From Streptomyces sp. SID13726 (GTDB lineage Bacteria > Actinomycetota > Actinomycetes > Streptomycetales > Streptomycetaceae), in NCBI RefSeq assembly GCF_010548375.1, contig NZ_JAAGLY010000004.1, positions 186,001 to 250,000 of the forward strand: a DNA stretch of 64,000 bases, read 5' to 3'. Both the position numbers and the translations under genes were made by a program. The notes under the pieces are model-generated. The model was given only the letters and a program-made list of their open reading frames with translations, ran no database searches and had not been told where the DNA came from. Shown here in pieces: positions 16,458 to 25,180 of the stretch. Numbering within the stretch: position 1 is the stretch's first letter; every line of letters starts with the position of its first letter.

Positions 16458-18881
16458 TCAGTTGACGGCGTCGACCTCGCCCTCGGAGACCTCCGCCAGC
16501 TCGACGTCGTACACCAGCGGCCCCTCGCCCACGACGACGTGCCGCGCGCGGGAGCCGTACGACGCGGCCGTGGTCGCCAGCAGATACGTCCCCGGCGCCG
16601 GGACCGAGACGATGTACGAGCCGTCGGCCAGCGACACCACGCGGTCCAGTTGGCGTCCCCCGCCCGACAGCAGGCTGACGGCCGCGCCCGCCACCGGATC
16701 ACCGTCGGCCGTACGGACGAAGCCGTGGACGACGGAGGCCGGGCCGTTCGCCACCGGCGCCGCAGCGACCGCCTCCTCCTTGGGCTCCACGGCGAGATGC
16801 GGCAGCCGCCGCTCCAGCCACCGCGGCAGCCACCAGTTGGAGTCGCCGAGCAGATGCATCGCGGCCGGCACCAGGGCCGTACGCAGGATGAAGGCGTCCA
16901 GGGCGACCGCCGCGGCGAGTCCCACGCCCGCCATCGCGGCCCCGTAGTCGCCGCTGAGGACGAACGCCAGGAAGACGCAGACCATGATCAGGGCGGCGCT
17001 GTTGATGACGCGGCTGGTCTCGGCCAGGCCGACGCGTACCGCGCGCGCGTTGTCGCGCGTGTGGACCCACTCCTCGTGCATACGGCTGACCAGGAACACC
17101 TGGTAGTCCATGGAGAGGCCGAAGAGGAGCGACAGCATGATGATCGGGAGGAAGGCCGCGATGGGGCCCTCCTTGCCGAGTCCGAGCAGGTCCAGGCCCC
17201 AGCCCCACTGGAAGATCGCGACCAGGACGCCGAAGGAGGCCGCCGCCGCGATCAGGTTCATGAGGGCGGCCGTCAGGGGGACCACGATGGAGCGGAAGGC
17301 GATCAGGAGCAGCAGGAAGCCCAGGCCGATGATCGTCGCGATGAACAGCGGCAGCCGGTCGGCGGTCACCGACGCGAAGTCCTTGGAGACCGCCGTCACG
17401 CCCCCTACGTGCCCCTCCACGCCCGCGGCTGGGATCACCCGGTCCCGCAGGGTGTCGATGAGTTCGTCCGTCTCCTTGGCCTGCGGTGAGGTGGTCGGAA
17501 CGACCTGGATGACCGTGACGCCGCCTGCTGGGGGCGCAGAGGCCGCCTGGGCCACGCCGTCCGTCTGCCGGATCGCCGTCACCAGGGAGGGGCCGGCGTC
17601 GCCCTTCACGACGACCTGGAGCGGCCCGTTGAAGCCGGGGCCGAAGCCCTCGGCGAGCAGGTCGTACGCCTTCCTGGTGGTCGACGAGGCCTCGTCGTTG
17701 CCCTGGTCGACGGTGCCGAGGCGCAGTGACAGCAGCGGGACGGCGAGCAGTGCCATGACGGCGACCGCGAGAACGGCCACCGCGCGCGGGCGGCGTTCCA
17801 CGGTCGCGGACCAGCGGGCTGCGAGACCGCTCGGGCGCTGGGTGCCGGAGCCGCCCGCGGCGAGCCTGCGCCGCTGGCGGCGGCTGAGCACGCGGTGGCC
17901 CAGGAGGCCCAGCAGCGCCGGCAGCAGCGTCACGGCCGCGAGGACGCTGAGCACGACGGTCAGCGAGGTGCCGATGACCACGCCGTCCAGGAAGCGCAGG
18001 TTGGTCACCAGCATGCCGGCGAGCGCGATGCACACCGTGCCGCCCGCGAACAGCACGGCCCGCCCGGAGGTGTCGAGGGCGGTGACCGCCGCCTCCTCGG
18101 GGTCGAGGCCGCGCTGGATGCCCTTGCGGTGCCGGGTGACGATGAACAGCGCGTAGTCGATGCCGACGCCCAGGCCGATCAGCGTGGAGAGCAGCGAGGC
18201 GAGTTCGGGCACGTCGGTGACATGGCTGAGCAGGGTCGTGGAGAACACGCCGGTGCCCACGCCGAACAGGGCGACCAGGATCGGCAGCAGCATCGCGAAG
18301 ACCGAGCCGAAGGCCAGGAACAGCACGACGGCCGCCGCGAGGATGCCGACGATCTCGGCGGTCCCGGTGGGCGGCTCCTGCACGCGCGTGATGGCCTGTC
18401 CGCCGAGTTCGACCTGAAGGCCGTCCCCGCGCGCGTGCTCCGCCGTGTCGACGACGTCCTGCACCAGGTCCTTCGGTACGGCGTTCGCCTGCTCGGCGAA
18501 GGTGACCTGGGCGTACGCGATCCGCCCGTCCTCGCTGATCTGTGCCGCACCGCGCGCCCCGTACGGGTCGGTGACCTCGCCGACGCCCTTCATAGCGCCG
18601 ATCTCCTTGAGCGCGGGTTCGATCCGGGACCGTACGGAGTCGTCCCGTACCGAGCCCTCGTCGACCTTCCACACCACCGTGTCGGTGTCGCCCGCGCGTT
18701 CCGGGAAGGCCTTCTGCATCAGGTCGTACGCCGTCTTGGAGTCCGTGTCGGGCAGTGAGAAGACGTCCGCGTAGTTCGTGCCCGCGGACGAACCCGCCGC
18801 GCCGAGCCCGAACAGCGCCCCCACCCACAGCAACAGGACCACCAGCCGGTGCCGGTAGCACCAGCGTGCCAATGCCGCCAC
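16458..18881 (-). CDS. MMPL/RND exporter with C-terminal carboxypeptidase-regulatory-like domain
   Basis: 807 aa from GTG 18881. This start has GGAG eight bases upstream, while a TTG two codons earlier is too close. It has twelve predicted helices arranged as two MMPL halves, each with a large extracytoplasmic loop (about 40-170 and 400-510). Conserved family segments include GLGVGIDYALFIVTRHR and LLFGLSMDYQVFLVSRMHEEW, whose Asp-Tyr residues form the proton path. Such proteins export lipids or drugs by proton motive force. Residues from about 720 (VVHGFVRTADGDPVAGAAVS to GTYLLATTA) form an additional Ig-like beta-sandwich on the cytoplasmic tail, an uncommon fusion. It is convergent with the TetR gene. 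Confidence 0.9.
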   Translation of the reverse strand: MAALARWCYRHRLVVLLLWVGALFGLGAAGSSAGTNYADVFSLPDTDSKTAYDLMQKAFPERAGDTDTVVWKVDEGSVRDDSVRSRIEPALKEIGAMKGVGEVTDPYGARGAAQISEDGRIAYAQVTFAEQANAVPKDLVQDVVDTAEHARGDGLQVELGGQAITRVQEPPTGTAEIVGILAAAVVLFLAFGSVFAMLLPILVALFGVGTGVFSTTLLSHVTDVPELASLLSTLIGLGVGIDYALFIVTRHRKGIQRGLDPEEAAVTALDTSGRAVLFAGGTVCIALAGMLVTNLRFLDGVVIGTSLTVVLSVLAAVTLLPALLGLLGHRVLSRRQRRRLAAGGSGTQRPSGLAARWSATVERRPRAVAVLAVAVMALLAVPLLSLRLGTVDQGNDEASSTTRKAYDLLAEGFGPGFNGPLQVVVKGDAGPSLVTAIRQTDGVAQAASAPPAGGVTVIQVVPTTSPQAKETDELIDTLRDRVIPAAGVEGHVGGVTAVSKDFASVTADRLPLFIATIIGLGFLLLLIAFRSIVVPLTAALMNLIAAAASFGVLVAIFQWGWGLDLLGLGKEGPIAAFLPIIMLSLLFGLSMDYQVFLVSRMHEEWVHTRDNARAVRVGLAETSRVINSAALIMVCVFLAFVLSGDYGAAMAGVGLAAAVALDAFILRTALVPAAMHLLGDSNWWLPRWLERRLPHLAVEPKEEAVAAAPVANGPASVVHGFVRTADGDPVAGAAVSLLSGGGRQLDRVVSLADGSYIVSVPAPGTYLLATTAASYGSRARHVVVGEGPLVYDVELAEVSEGEVDAVN

Positions 18882-19040
18882 GCTCAACTCTCCTCAGTAG
18901 GTCGGTCGGTTGGTCCCCCAGGTCCTGGGCAACAGGATTGGCGGCGGCACGCGCGCGTGGACATGAGACGCCCATGACTCTCAAGGAACTCCAAAGCGGG
19001 ATCCGGCCCGACTGTCAGTGGCCCGGCCGATACTGGGGAC

Positions 19041-19742
19041 ATGACTGGGGGAGAGACGGCACAGCCGGGCACGGTGCTGGTGGTGGAGGACGAGGAGAGC
19101 ATCGCCGACGTCCTGGCCATCGCCCTGCGCTACCACCGTTTCGAGGTGATGGTGGCGGGCTCCGTCCGCGAGGCGCTCGCGCTCACCGGGCGGACCCGGC
19201 CGGACGTGGCCCTGCTCGACGTGATGCTGCCCGACGGCGACGGCCGCGCCCTCGGCCGCGAACTGCGGGCGCGGCGGCCCGACCTGGCCCTGGTCTTCCT
19301 CACCGCGCGGGACTCCCCCGCCGAGATCGTCGGCGCCCTCGGCTTCGGCGACGACTACATCACCAAGCCGTTCAACATCGACGAGGTCGTCGCGAGGATC
19401 ACCGCGGTCCTGCGCCGCACCCGCCCCGCCGACGTCCTGCCCCAGCGCCCCCTGCTGCGCTACGGCGATCTGGAGCTGGACGAGACGACGTACTCGGTGC
19501 ACCGCGACGGCCGTACGGTCGAGCTGACCCCCACCGAGTACGCGCTGCTGCGGTTCCTGGTGCGCAACGGCGGCCGGATCGTGCCCAAGGATCAACTCCT
19601 GCGCCATGTCTGGCAGTACGAGCACACCCCGCCCGAGTCGACCGTCGTCGAGACCTACATCAGCTATCTGCGGCGCAAGCTGGACGTCCTGGGCCCGCCG
19701 GTGATCACCACCCGGCGGGGTGTCGGATACGGGCTCGCATGA
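19041..19742 (+). CDS. OmpR/PhoB-type response regulator
   Basis: 233 aa. The receiver domain has the acidic pair E16/D17 in VVEDEES, phospho-acceptor D60 in VALLDVMLPDGDG, T near 88 in FLTARD and the KP pair in YITKPFN. The C-terminal winged helix (about 140-233) contains ELTPTEYALLRFLVRNGGRI and YISYLRRKLD. It activates or represses target promoters after phosphorylation by the histidine kinase encoded next. Its stop overlaps that kinase's start as ATGA. It is divergent from the MMPL exporter, which makes that gene a possible target. Confidence 0.95.
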   Translation: MTGGETAQPGTVLVVEDEESIADVLAIALRYHRFEVMVAGSVREALALTGRTRPDVALLDVMLPDGDGRALGRELRARRPDLALVFLTARDSPAEIVGALGFGDDYITKPFNIDEVVARITAVLRRTRPADVLPQRPLLRYGDLELDETTYSVHRDGRTVELTPTEYALLRFLVRNGGRIVPKDQLLRHVWQYEHTPPESTVVETYISYLRRKLDVLGPPVITTRRGVGYGLA

Positions 19743-21196
19743 ACCTGAAGGTGCGCTGCGGCCACGGCATCCACTCCCTGCGCGGCAAGCTGACGCTGGC
19801 CAATGTGGCGCTGCTCGCGATCGGGATCGTCGCGGCGACCGTCGTGAGCGTGATGGGCATGCGGTACTACCTGCTCGACCAGATCGACCGCGAGCTCATC
19901 AAGACCCGTGACTCCCTGGGTGGTTCGCAGCTCACCCTGCGGGAGATCGACTCGCTGAGCATGCTGAGCTTCGTGCGCGACCGGCTCATGCCGGACAAGC
20001 AGGAGTCGAGCGACGAGCGCTCGGGCGAGACCGTCTTCGCGGCCGTCGACAGCCGGGGCGAGCCGATCGGGATCCTCGGCTTCGACCCGACCGAGGCCCA
20101 GCGGGGCCTGGCGCGGGCGGTCGGCGACCCGCGCGCGCTCGCCGCCGACTCCGGGCCGCGTGACGTCACCCTGGACGGCTCCACCTACCGCACCACGGCG
20201 GCCCGCCTGGGCGACGGCAGTTACGCGCTGCTCGCCGCGCCCACCGACGTCCTGCACCAGGGCGTGGCCAAGGCCGTCCGGCTCGACCTGGCGATCGGCA
20301 GCCTGCTGCTCGCCCTGCTGGCGTGTCTCACGATGTTCAGCGTCCGGCGCCGGATGCGGCCGCTGGAGGACATGGTGGAGACCTCGTCGGCGATCGCCGA
20401 GGGCGACCTGACCCGGCGCGTGCCCTCCAGCCGCGAGGCCACCCTGGAGGTCGAGCAGCTGCGGGTCGCCCTCAATTCCATGCTCCACCAGGTCGAGTCG
20501 GCGTACCGCACGCGCGAGCGCAGCGCGGCCCAGCTGCGCAGCTTCGTCGCCGACGCCTCGCACGAACTGCGCACCCCGCTGTCCGCGATACGCGGCTACC
20601 TCCAGCTGTACGACAAGGGCATGCTGCGCGACCTCGACGAGCGCAAGCGGGCCTGGGAGCGGGTCCTCGCGGAGACCGACCGCATGGGGCGGCTCGTCGA
20701 CGAACTGCTCACCCTCGCCCGCCTCGACCAGCAGCCCGAACTGCGTTTCAGGAACGTCGACCTGAGCCGTCTGGTGCGGGACGCGGCCGAGGACCTGCGG
20801 GTCCAGCAGCCCGAGCGGCCCGTCGAGGTCGCCGCCGAGGGCTCGCTGCTGGTGCGGGCCGACGAGTCGGGGCTCAGACAGGTGCTGGGCAACCTGGTGG
20901 GCAACGTACGCACGCACACACCCGCCGAGGTGCCGGTGCGGCTGGGCGTGGAGCGCGAGGACGGGGTCGTACGGCTGTGTGTCGCGGACGAGGGGCCGGG
21001 GCTGCCCGCGGAGGACGCGGCGCGGGTCTTCGACCGGTTCTTCCGGACCGGCGGCGGCGCGGGCAGCGGTCTGGGCCTGGCGATCGTGCAGGGCGTGGTG
21101 CGGGCCCACGGCGGCGAGGTGGCGGTGCGCACGGCGCCGGGCGAGGGGCTGGCGGTGACGGTCACGCTGCCGTCCCGGGCGCCCGTACGGTCGTAG
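19739..21196 (+). CDS. sensor histidine kinase
   Basis: 485 aa. There is a short basic cytoplasmic N-terminus, TM1 (about 19-41), an extracytoplasmic sensor loop of about 135 residues, TM2 (about 183-203) and a HAMP domain. The HisKA box has phospho-His H275 in FVADASHELRTPLSAIRGYL. The HATPase_c domain shows the N box NLVGNVRTHTP, the G1 box ADEGPGLP and the G2 box GSGLGLAIV. It autophosphorylates and passes phosphate to the upstream-encoded regulator. The ATG lies in the ATGA overlap. The stop codon sits inside the first copy of a 20-bp tandem duplication. Confidence 0.95.
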   Translation: MNLKVRCGHGIHSLRGKLTLANVALLAIGIVAATVVSVMGMRYYLLDQIDRELIKTRDSLGGSQLTLREIDSLSMLSFVRDRLMPDKQESSDERSGETVFAAVDSRGEPIGILGFDPTEAQRGLARAVGDPRALAADSGPRDVTLDGSTYRTTAARLGDGSYALLAAPTDVLHQGVAKAVRLDLAIGSLLLALLACLTMFSVRRRMRPLEDMVETSSAIAEGDLTRRVPSSREATLEVEQLRVALNSMLHQVESAYRTRERSAAQLRSFVADASHELRTPLSAIRGYLQLYDKGMLRDLDERKRAWERVLAETDRMGRLVDELLTLARLDQQPELRFRNVDLSRLVRDAAEDLRVQQPERPVEVAAEGSLLVRADESGLRQVLGNLVGNVRTHTPAEVPVRLGVEREDGVVRLCVADEGPGLPAEDAARVFDRFFRTGGGAGSGLGLAIVQGVVRAHGGEVAVRTAPGEGLAVTVTLPSRAPVRS

Positions 21197-21220
21197 AGGC
21201 GCCCGTACGGTCGTAGAGGT
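21181..21220 (+). repeat. 20-bp tandem duplication across a stop codon
   Basis: Two copies of a 20-base unit (GCCCGTACGGTCGTAGAGGC, the second differing only in its last base) stand head to tail. The first contains the histidine kinase stop TAG. The second repeats the last codons and the stop outside the gene. It looks like a recent slippage duplication with no effect on the protein. Confidence 0.9.
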
Positions 21221-21252
21221 CATGGACGCGCTGGACGCGCTTCTACGGCCGC

Positions 21253-21651
21253 TCAGTCGGCCAGTACCAGGGCCCACACGGTCTTGCCGTGCCGGCCGCG
21301 GCTCCACACCCCCCACGCGGCCGCGATGTTCTCCACGAGATGCAGGCCCCGGCCGGTCTCCTCCCACTCCCCTACCACCCGCAGCCGGGGTTCCAGCCGG
21401 CCCTCGTCGGAGACCTCTATGAGGCAGGAGCCGTCGGCGAGGGCGGTCACCGCGACCTCAAACTCGCGCTCCAGGAGCGGTCCGTGGCGGACCACGTTGG
21501 TGGCCAGTTCCGACACCAGCAGCACCGCGTCGGCCAACGCCTGATCGTCAGGCCCGTGCCCCCAGTCGGCCAGATGGTCCCGGACCCGGCGCCGGGCCAG
21601 GCCGACGGAGGCCGGGTGCCGCGGCAGCCGAAAGGAGTTGCGTCTCAACAC
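21253..21651 (-). CDS. RsbW/SpoIIAB-like ATP-binding protein (anti-sigma-type kinase)
   Basis: 132 aa, a stand-alone HATPase_c domain. The N box is LLVSELATNVVRHG, the G1 box is EVSDEGRLEP and the G2 box is ETGRGLHLVENIA. Streptomycetes encode dozens of these. Those studied bind anti-anti-sigma or sigma factors, and most are uncharacterised. The GTG start at 21651 has GAGGAG eight bases upstream. No partner STAS or sigma gene lies next to it. It is convergent with the histidine kinase gene. Confidence 0.88.
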   Translation of the reverse strand: MLRRNSFRLPRHPASVGLARRRVRDHLADWGHGPDDQALADAVLLVSELATNVVRHGPLLEREFEVAVTALADGSCLIEVSDEGRLEPRLRVVGEWEETGRGLHLVENIAAAWGVWSRGRHGKTVWALVLAD

Positions 21652-21773
21652 GTTTACTCCTCACCCCGCGCACACCTCCGTCACATGGTGCTGCGTTGAG
21701 TGGCTGCCCGGCGTCACTCGGGCGAATGTCAGTTCCATGGAAATGCGTCAGATACGGCGCGATCGCGTCGGGA

Positions 21774-23330
21774 TCAGATCCAGTCGAGGCGCCACAGCCG
21801 GAACACCCCGGTGCCGTCCGAGAGGTACTGGCCGCCGCCGACGTCCTCACTGGTCACGACGTAGTCCTTGGCCTGCCACAGCGGGATGACCGGGACGTCC
21901 TTGGCGACCGACGCCTGGAGATCGCGGAAGTCCTGCTCGGCCTCACCACGGTCGGCGAACCGCTGGCTGTCCTGAATCAGATGGTCGACCTCGGGGCTGC
22001 TGTAGCCGGTGTTCATGGTGCCCTCGGTGCCGACGAGCGGGCCGCCGTAGGTGTCCGGGTCGGGGTAGTCGGCCACCCAGCCGACCGCGTACGCGTCCAG
22101 CTTCCCGGAGGCCCAGCGCTTCTGGAAGTCGGTCCACTCGTAGCCCTTGAGTGTCACCTTGAACAGGCCGCCGGCCTCCAGCTGCTTCTTGAGCTGCTTC
22201 GCCTCGGCCTCGGCGGACCCGCTGTTGAGGCCGTAGCCGTAGGTGAAGCTGACCGGCGTGGTCACACCGGCCTCGGTGAGCAGGGCGCGCGCCTTCTTGA
22301 CGCTGGGCTCCGGGTAGGTGTCGAAGAACGACGTGGTGTGGCCGGTGATGCCGGTCGGGATCAGCGAGTAGAGCGGGTCGACGGTCCCCTCGTACACCGA
22401 GGCGGCCAGCTGCTCGCGGTTGATCAGCCAGGCCATGGCCTGGCGCACCTTGGTCTCGTGCAGCGGCCTGCCCGCGCGGGTGTTGAGGTAGAGGTTGCGG
22501 ATCTCGGAGCTGTCGGCCTCCGAGACGCGCTGGCCCGGGTCGCTCGGGTTGAGTCCGGCGAGGACGTCCGGCGGCAGCTGGCGGTAGGCGACGTCGAGCT
22601 GCTTGCCCTTCCAGGCGTTGTTCAGCTTGGTCGAGTCGGTGTAGTAGTCGAGTTCGACCGGGCGTCCGGCGCTCTTGATCATGCCCTTGTAGCTGCCGTT
22701 GGGCGCGAGGACCGCCTTCTTCTCCTTGGTGTACGAGGTCAGCTCGTACGGTCCGGTGCCGTCGACACCGCTGTCCTTGCGGAGGGAGTTCGCCGGGTAC
22801 TTGGAGCTGTCGACGATGGAGCCGGCGCCCGTGGCCACCTTGAACGGGAAGGTGGCGTCGGGCGAGGAGAGCCGGAAGGTGACGTCACGGCCGCTGGCGC
22901 TCACCGACTGGAGGGTGTCCAGCAGGGCGGCCGGGCCGACGTCGGAGTTGATCTTCTTGACCCGGTCGAAGGAGTACTTGACGTCCTGGGCGGTCATCTC
23001 GCGGCCGCTCGGGAACTTCAGGCCCTGGCGCAGTTCGCAGCGGTACGTGCGCAGGTCGGTGCCCTCGAAACCGCAGCTCTCGGCCGCGTCGGGCACCGGA
23101 GTGGCACTGCCCGGCTCGAAGGCCAGCAGCGACTGGAACACGTTGTTGAACAGCGCCCAGGAGCCGGCGTCATAGGCGCCCGCCGGATCGAGTGAGGTGA
23201 CGGCGTCCGTCGTCCCCACCTTGATCGTCTTCCCGGTGTCCTCCTGCGACGGCAGCAGCTGCCAGCCGCCCACCCCCACGACTCCCAGAACGAGCAGCGT
23301 CGCGAGAATCCGCATGCGAACCGATCGCAT
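21774..23330 (-). CDS. ABC transporter solute-binding protein, family 5 (peptide type), orphan
   Basis: 518 aa. An N-terminal hydrophobic segment (about 8-24) is followed by a family 5 binding protein: IKVGTTDAVTSLDPAGAYD, the ligand-pocket region LRQGLKFPSGREMTAQDVKYSF and the conserved LINREQLA region. These proteins deliver peptides, nickel or sugars to an ABC importer. No permease or ATPase gene is adjacent. The leader contains no cysteine, so it is not a lipoprotein and is either an anchored or a fully released binding protein, unusual for a Gram-positive importer. It may act in sensing or with a transporter encoded elsewhere. Confidence 0.88.
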   Translation of the reverse strand: MRSVRMRILATLLVLGVVGVGGWQLLPSQEDTGKTIKVGTTDAVTSLDPAGAYDAGSWALFNNVFQSLLAFEPGSATPVPDAAESCGFEGTDLRTYRCELRQGLKFPSGREMTAQDVKYSFDRVKKINSDVGPAALLDTLQSVSASGRDVTFRLSSPDATFPFKVATGAGSIVDSSKYPANSLRKDSGVDGTGPYELTSYTKEKKAVLAPNGSYKGMIKSAGRPVELDYYTDSTKLNNAWKGKQLDVAYRQLPPDVLAGLNPSDPGQRVSEADSSEIRNLYLNTRAGRPLHETKVRQAMAWLINREQLAASVYEGTVDPLYSLIPTGITGHTTSFFDTYPEPSVKKARALLTEAGVTTPVSFTYGYGLNSGSAEAEAKQLKKQLEAGGLFKVTLKGYEWTDFQKRWASGKLDAYAVGWVADYPDPDTYGGPLVGTEGTMNTGYSSPEVDHLIQDSQRFADRGEAEQDFRDLQASVAKDVPVIPLWQAKDYVVTSEDVGGGQYLSDGTGVFRLWRLDWI

Positions 23331-23518
23331 CGGTTTGCCCTCCCCGGACCCCTACGGGTCCCAGTGCACATGCCACCCCCTAGTGGCGCGGATCACCTAA
23401 CCACAGGTGTTTCACCTGGGGGAAGAGGGATTTGTCGAGTTGGGAAAGACGTTACCGCAAGGAGTTTCGGCCATGTTTCACAGGGCTTCCACAGGGTCTC
23501 CCGCCGAAGGTCTCGTGT

Positions 23519-24823
23519 TCAGGCCTGCTTCGACGCCAGCTCGATCACCGTGATGTCCGACGGGGCACCCACGCGCGTGGGCGGGCCCCAGGCGCCGGCG
23601 CCGCGGCTGACGTAGAGCTGGGTGTCGCCGTAGCGCTCCAGGCCTGCGACGGTCGGGTTCGCCGCCTCCGCGAAGAAGTTGCCTGGCCAGAGCTGGCCGC
23701 CGTGGGTGTGGCCGGAGAGCTGGAGGTCGACGCCGTGGTCGACCGCGTCGTGGATCTGGACCGGCTGGTGGGCGAGGAGCACGCACGCGCGTGCCGTGTC
23801 CCGGTCACCGAGGGCCCTGGCGAAGTCGGGGCCCTGGCCCTCGCTCTCGCCCGCGATGTCGTTGACACCGGCGAGGTCGAACCACGGCAGTTCCGTACGG
23901 TCGTTCTCCAGCGGGCGCAGGCCCAGGCGCCGTACCTCGTCGACCCACTGCTCGGCGCCGGAGAAGTACTCGTGGTTGCCGGTGACGAAGAACGAGCCGT
24001 GCCTGGCCCGGAGCTGGGCAAGGGGGGCCGCAGCCGGGCCGAGGTCCTTCACGCTGCCGTCGACCAGGTCGCCGACGACCGCGATCAGGTCGGGCTGGGT
24101 GGAGTTGATGGTGTCGACGACCTTCTGGGCGAAGCCGCGACCGAGCACGGGGCTCAGGTGGATGTCGCTGACGACCGCGATCCGGTAGCCCTGCGCCGCG
24201 CGCGGGAGCTTGGCGAGCGGCACGGTGACCCGCTTGACCCTGGGCCCGCGCAGCACGCCGTAGGTGCCATAGCCGACGGTCCCCGCGGCGAGCACGGCGG
24301 CGGCGCCCCCGACCACGCGGGAGACGAACAGACGGCGGGAGGGGCCGTTCGCGAGGGCGGGCGCAGCGGGCCCCTGCGGTCCGGCCCCGCCGGGCTCATG
24401 GGGCCCAGGGGTCGGGCTCACGGCCTCCTGGCGCTCCTCCGCCGGCGCTCCCGCCGGTACCCGCTCCGGATGCGGTACGGCGGTCACGGCCGCCGGCTCG
24501 CCGCGCCCGTCCCGGCGTTCGAGGAAACGGCGCAGCAGGGGTCGTACGACCTCACCCGCCACGACCGCGAGCAGCAGGTAGACCGACAGCGCCAGCCAGA
24601 GGAAGCCGGGCCAGGCCAGCACGCGCTGGAGCCAGAAGGGCGCGTGCGCGCGCTCCGCGACCAGGGCGCCGATCGCCAGCACCCAGCCGCCGCCGATGAC
24701 GGCCGCGCCCACCCTGCGGGCCCGTCCTGGACCGCGGGTGGTGTCACGGAACAGGCGGCGCCACAGGTACCAGTTGGCCGTCACCAGGACGGCCAGGGCG
24801 AGCAGCGCGAAGACGACGATCAC
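23519..24823 (-). CDS. membrane-anchored metallophosphoesterase
   Basis: 434 aa from GTG 24823 (GGAG ten bases upstream). N-terminal helices (about 2-18, 36-56 and 66-88), a Pro/Gly/Ala linker and a further hydrophobic segment (about 153-172, after a twin-Arg-like SRRLF) place the catalytic domain outside the membrane. That domain has the calcineurin-type metal motifs in order: VVSDIHL, VVGDLVDG, VTGNHEYF, LLAHQP and SGHTHGGQ. The arrangement matches YaeI/YkuE-like enzymes, which hydrolyse phosphodiesters in the envelope. The substrate is not evident. It shares its strand with the SCO4848-like gene upstream. Confidence 0.88.
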   Translation of the reverse strand: MIVVFALLALAVLVTANWYLWRRLFRDTTRGPGRARRVGAAVIGGGWVLAIGALVAERAHAPFWLQRVLAWPGFLWLALSVYLLLAVVAGEVVRPLLRRFLERRDGRGEPAAVTAVPHPERVPAGAPAEERQEAVSPTPGPHEPGGAGPQGPAAPALANGPSRRLFVSRVVGGAAAVLAAGTVGYGTYGVLRGPRVKRVTVPLAKLPRAAQGYRIAVVSDIHLSPVLGRGFAQKVVDTINSTQPDLIAVVGDLVDGSVKDLGPAAAPLAQLRARHGSFFVTGNHEYFSGAEQWVDEVRRLGLRPLENDRTELPWFDLAGVNDIAGESEGQGPDFARALGDRDTARACVLLAHQPVQIHDAVDHGVDLQLSGHTHGGQLWPGNFFAEAANPTVAGLERYGDTQLYVSRGAGAWGPPTRVGAPSDITVIELASKQA

Positions 24824-24846
24824 GATGTGCCAACTCCCGCGGTCGG

Positions 24847-25089
24847 CTATGAGTTCCCACGCAGTGCGCGCACTCCACGCAACCCGATGAGCCCGACGAC
24901 CGTCCCCAATACGAAGGAGACGACGGCCAGCAGCAGGTGCACCCAGAAGTACCCCGTCGGGTCGCCCGCGTCGTCGAAGGCGAGCCCGCTGGCGTCCGCG
25001 ACTAGATTTTTGACGAAAGTGACCCAGATGATCCAGCTCCACACCCCGAAGGCGAGCAGGAACCAGGAGACGGGGCGGCTGAGCTTCAT
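24847..25089 (-). CDS. SCO4848-family small membrane protein
   Basis: 80 aa from ATG 25089 (MKLSRPVSWFLLAFGVWSWI). Two membrane helices (about 8-27 and 47-70) flank a short loop with ADASGLAFDDAGDPTGYFW. It matches the small family named after S. coelicolor SCO4848, of unknown role. It lies 23 bases upstream of the metallophosphoesterase gene and is divergent from the carboxypeptidase gene 91 bases away, an envelope-gene context. Confidence 0.8.
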   Translation of the reverse strand: MKLSRPVSWFLLAFGVWSWIIWVTFVKNLVADASGLAFDDAGDPTGYFWVHLLLAVVSFVLGTVVGLIGLRGVRALRGNS

Positions 25090-25180
25090 GGGTCCAGTAT
25101 CGCGGACCGTTGTCCGCTTCGGCCGCCGGGGTGGGGAGGGCGGTGGGACTTCGCACCCGGCGGCATGTACGTTCCTGAGC

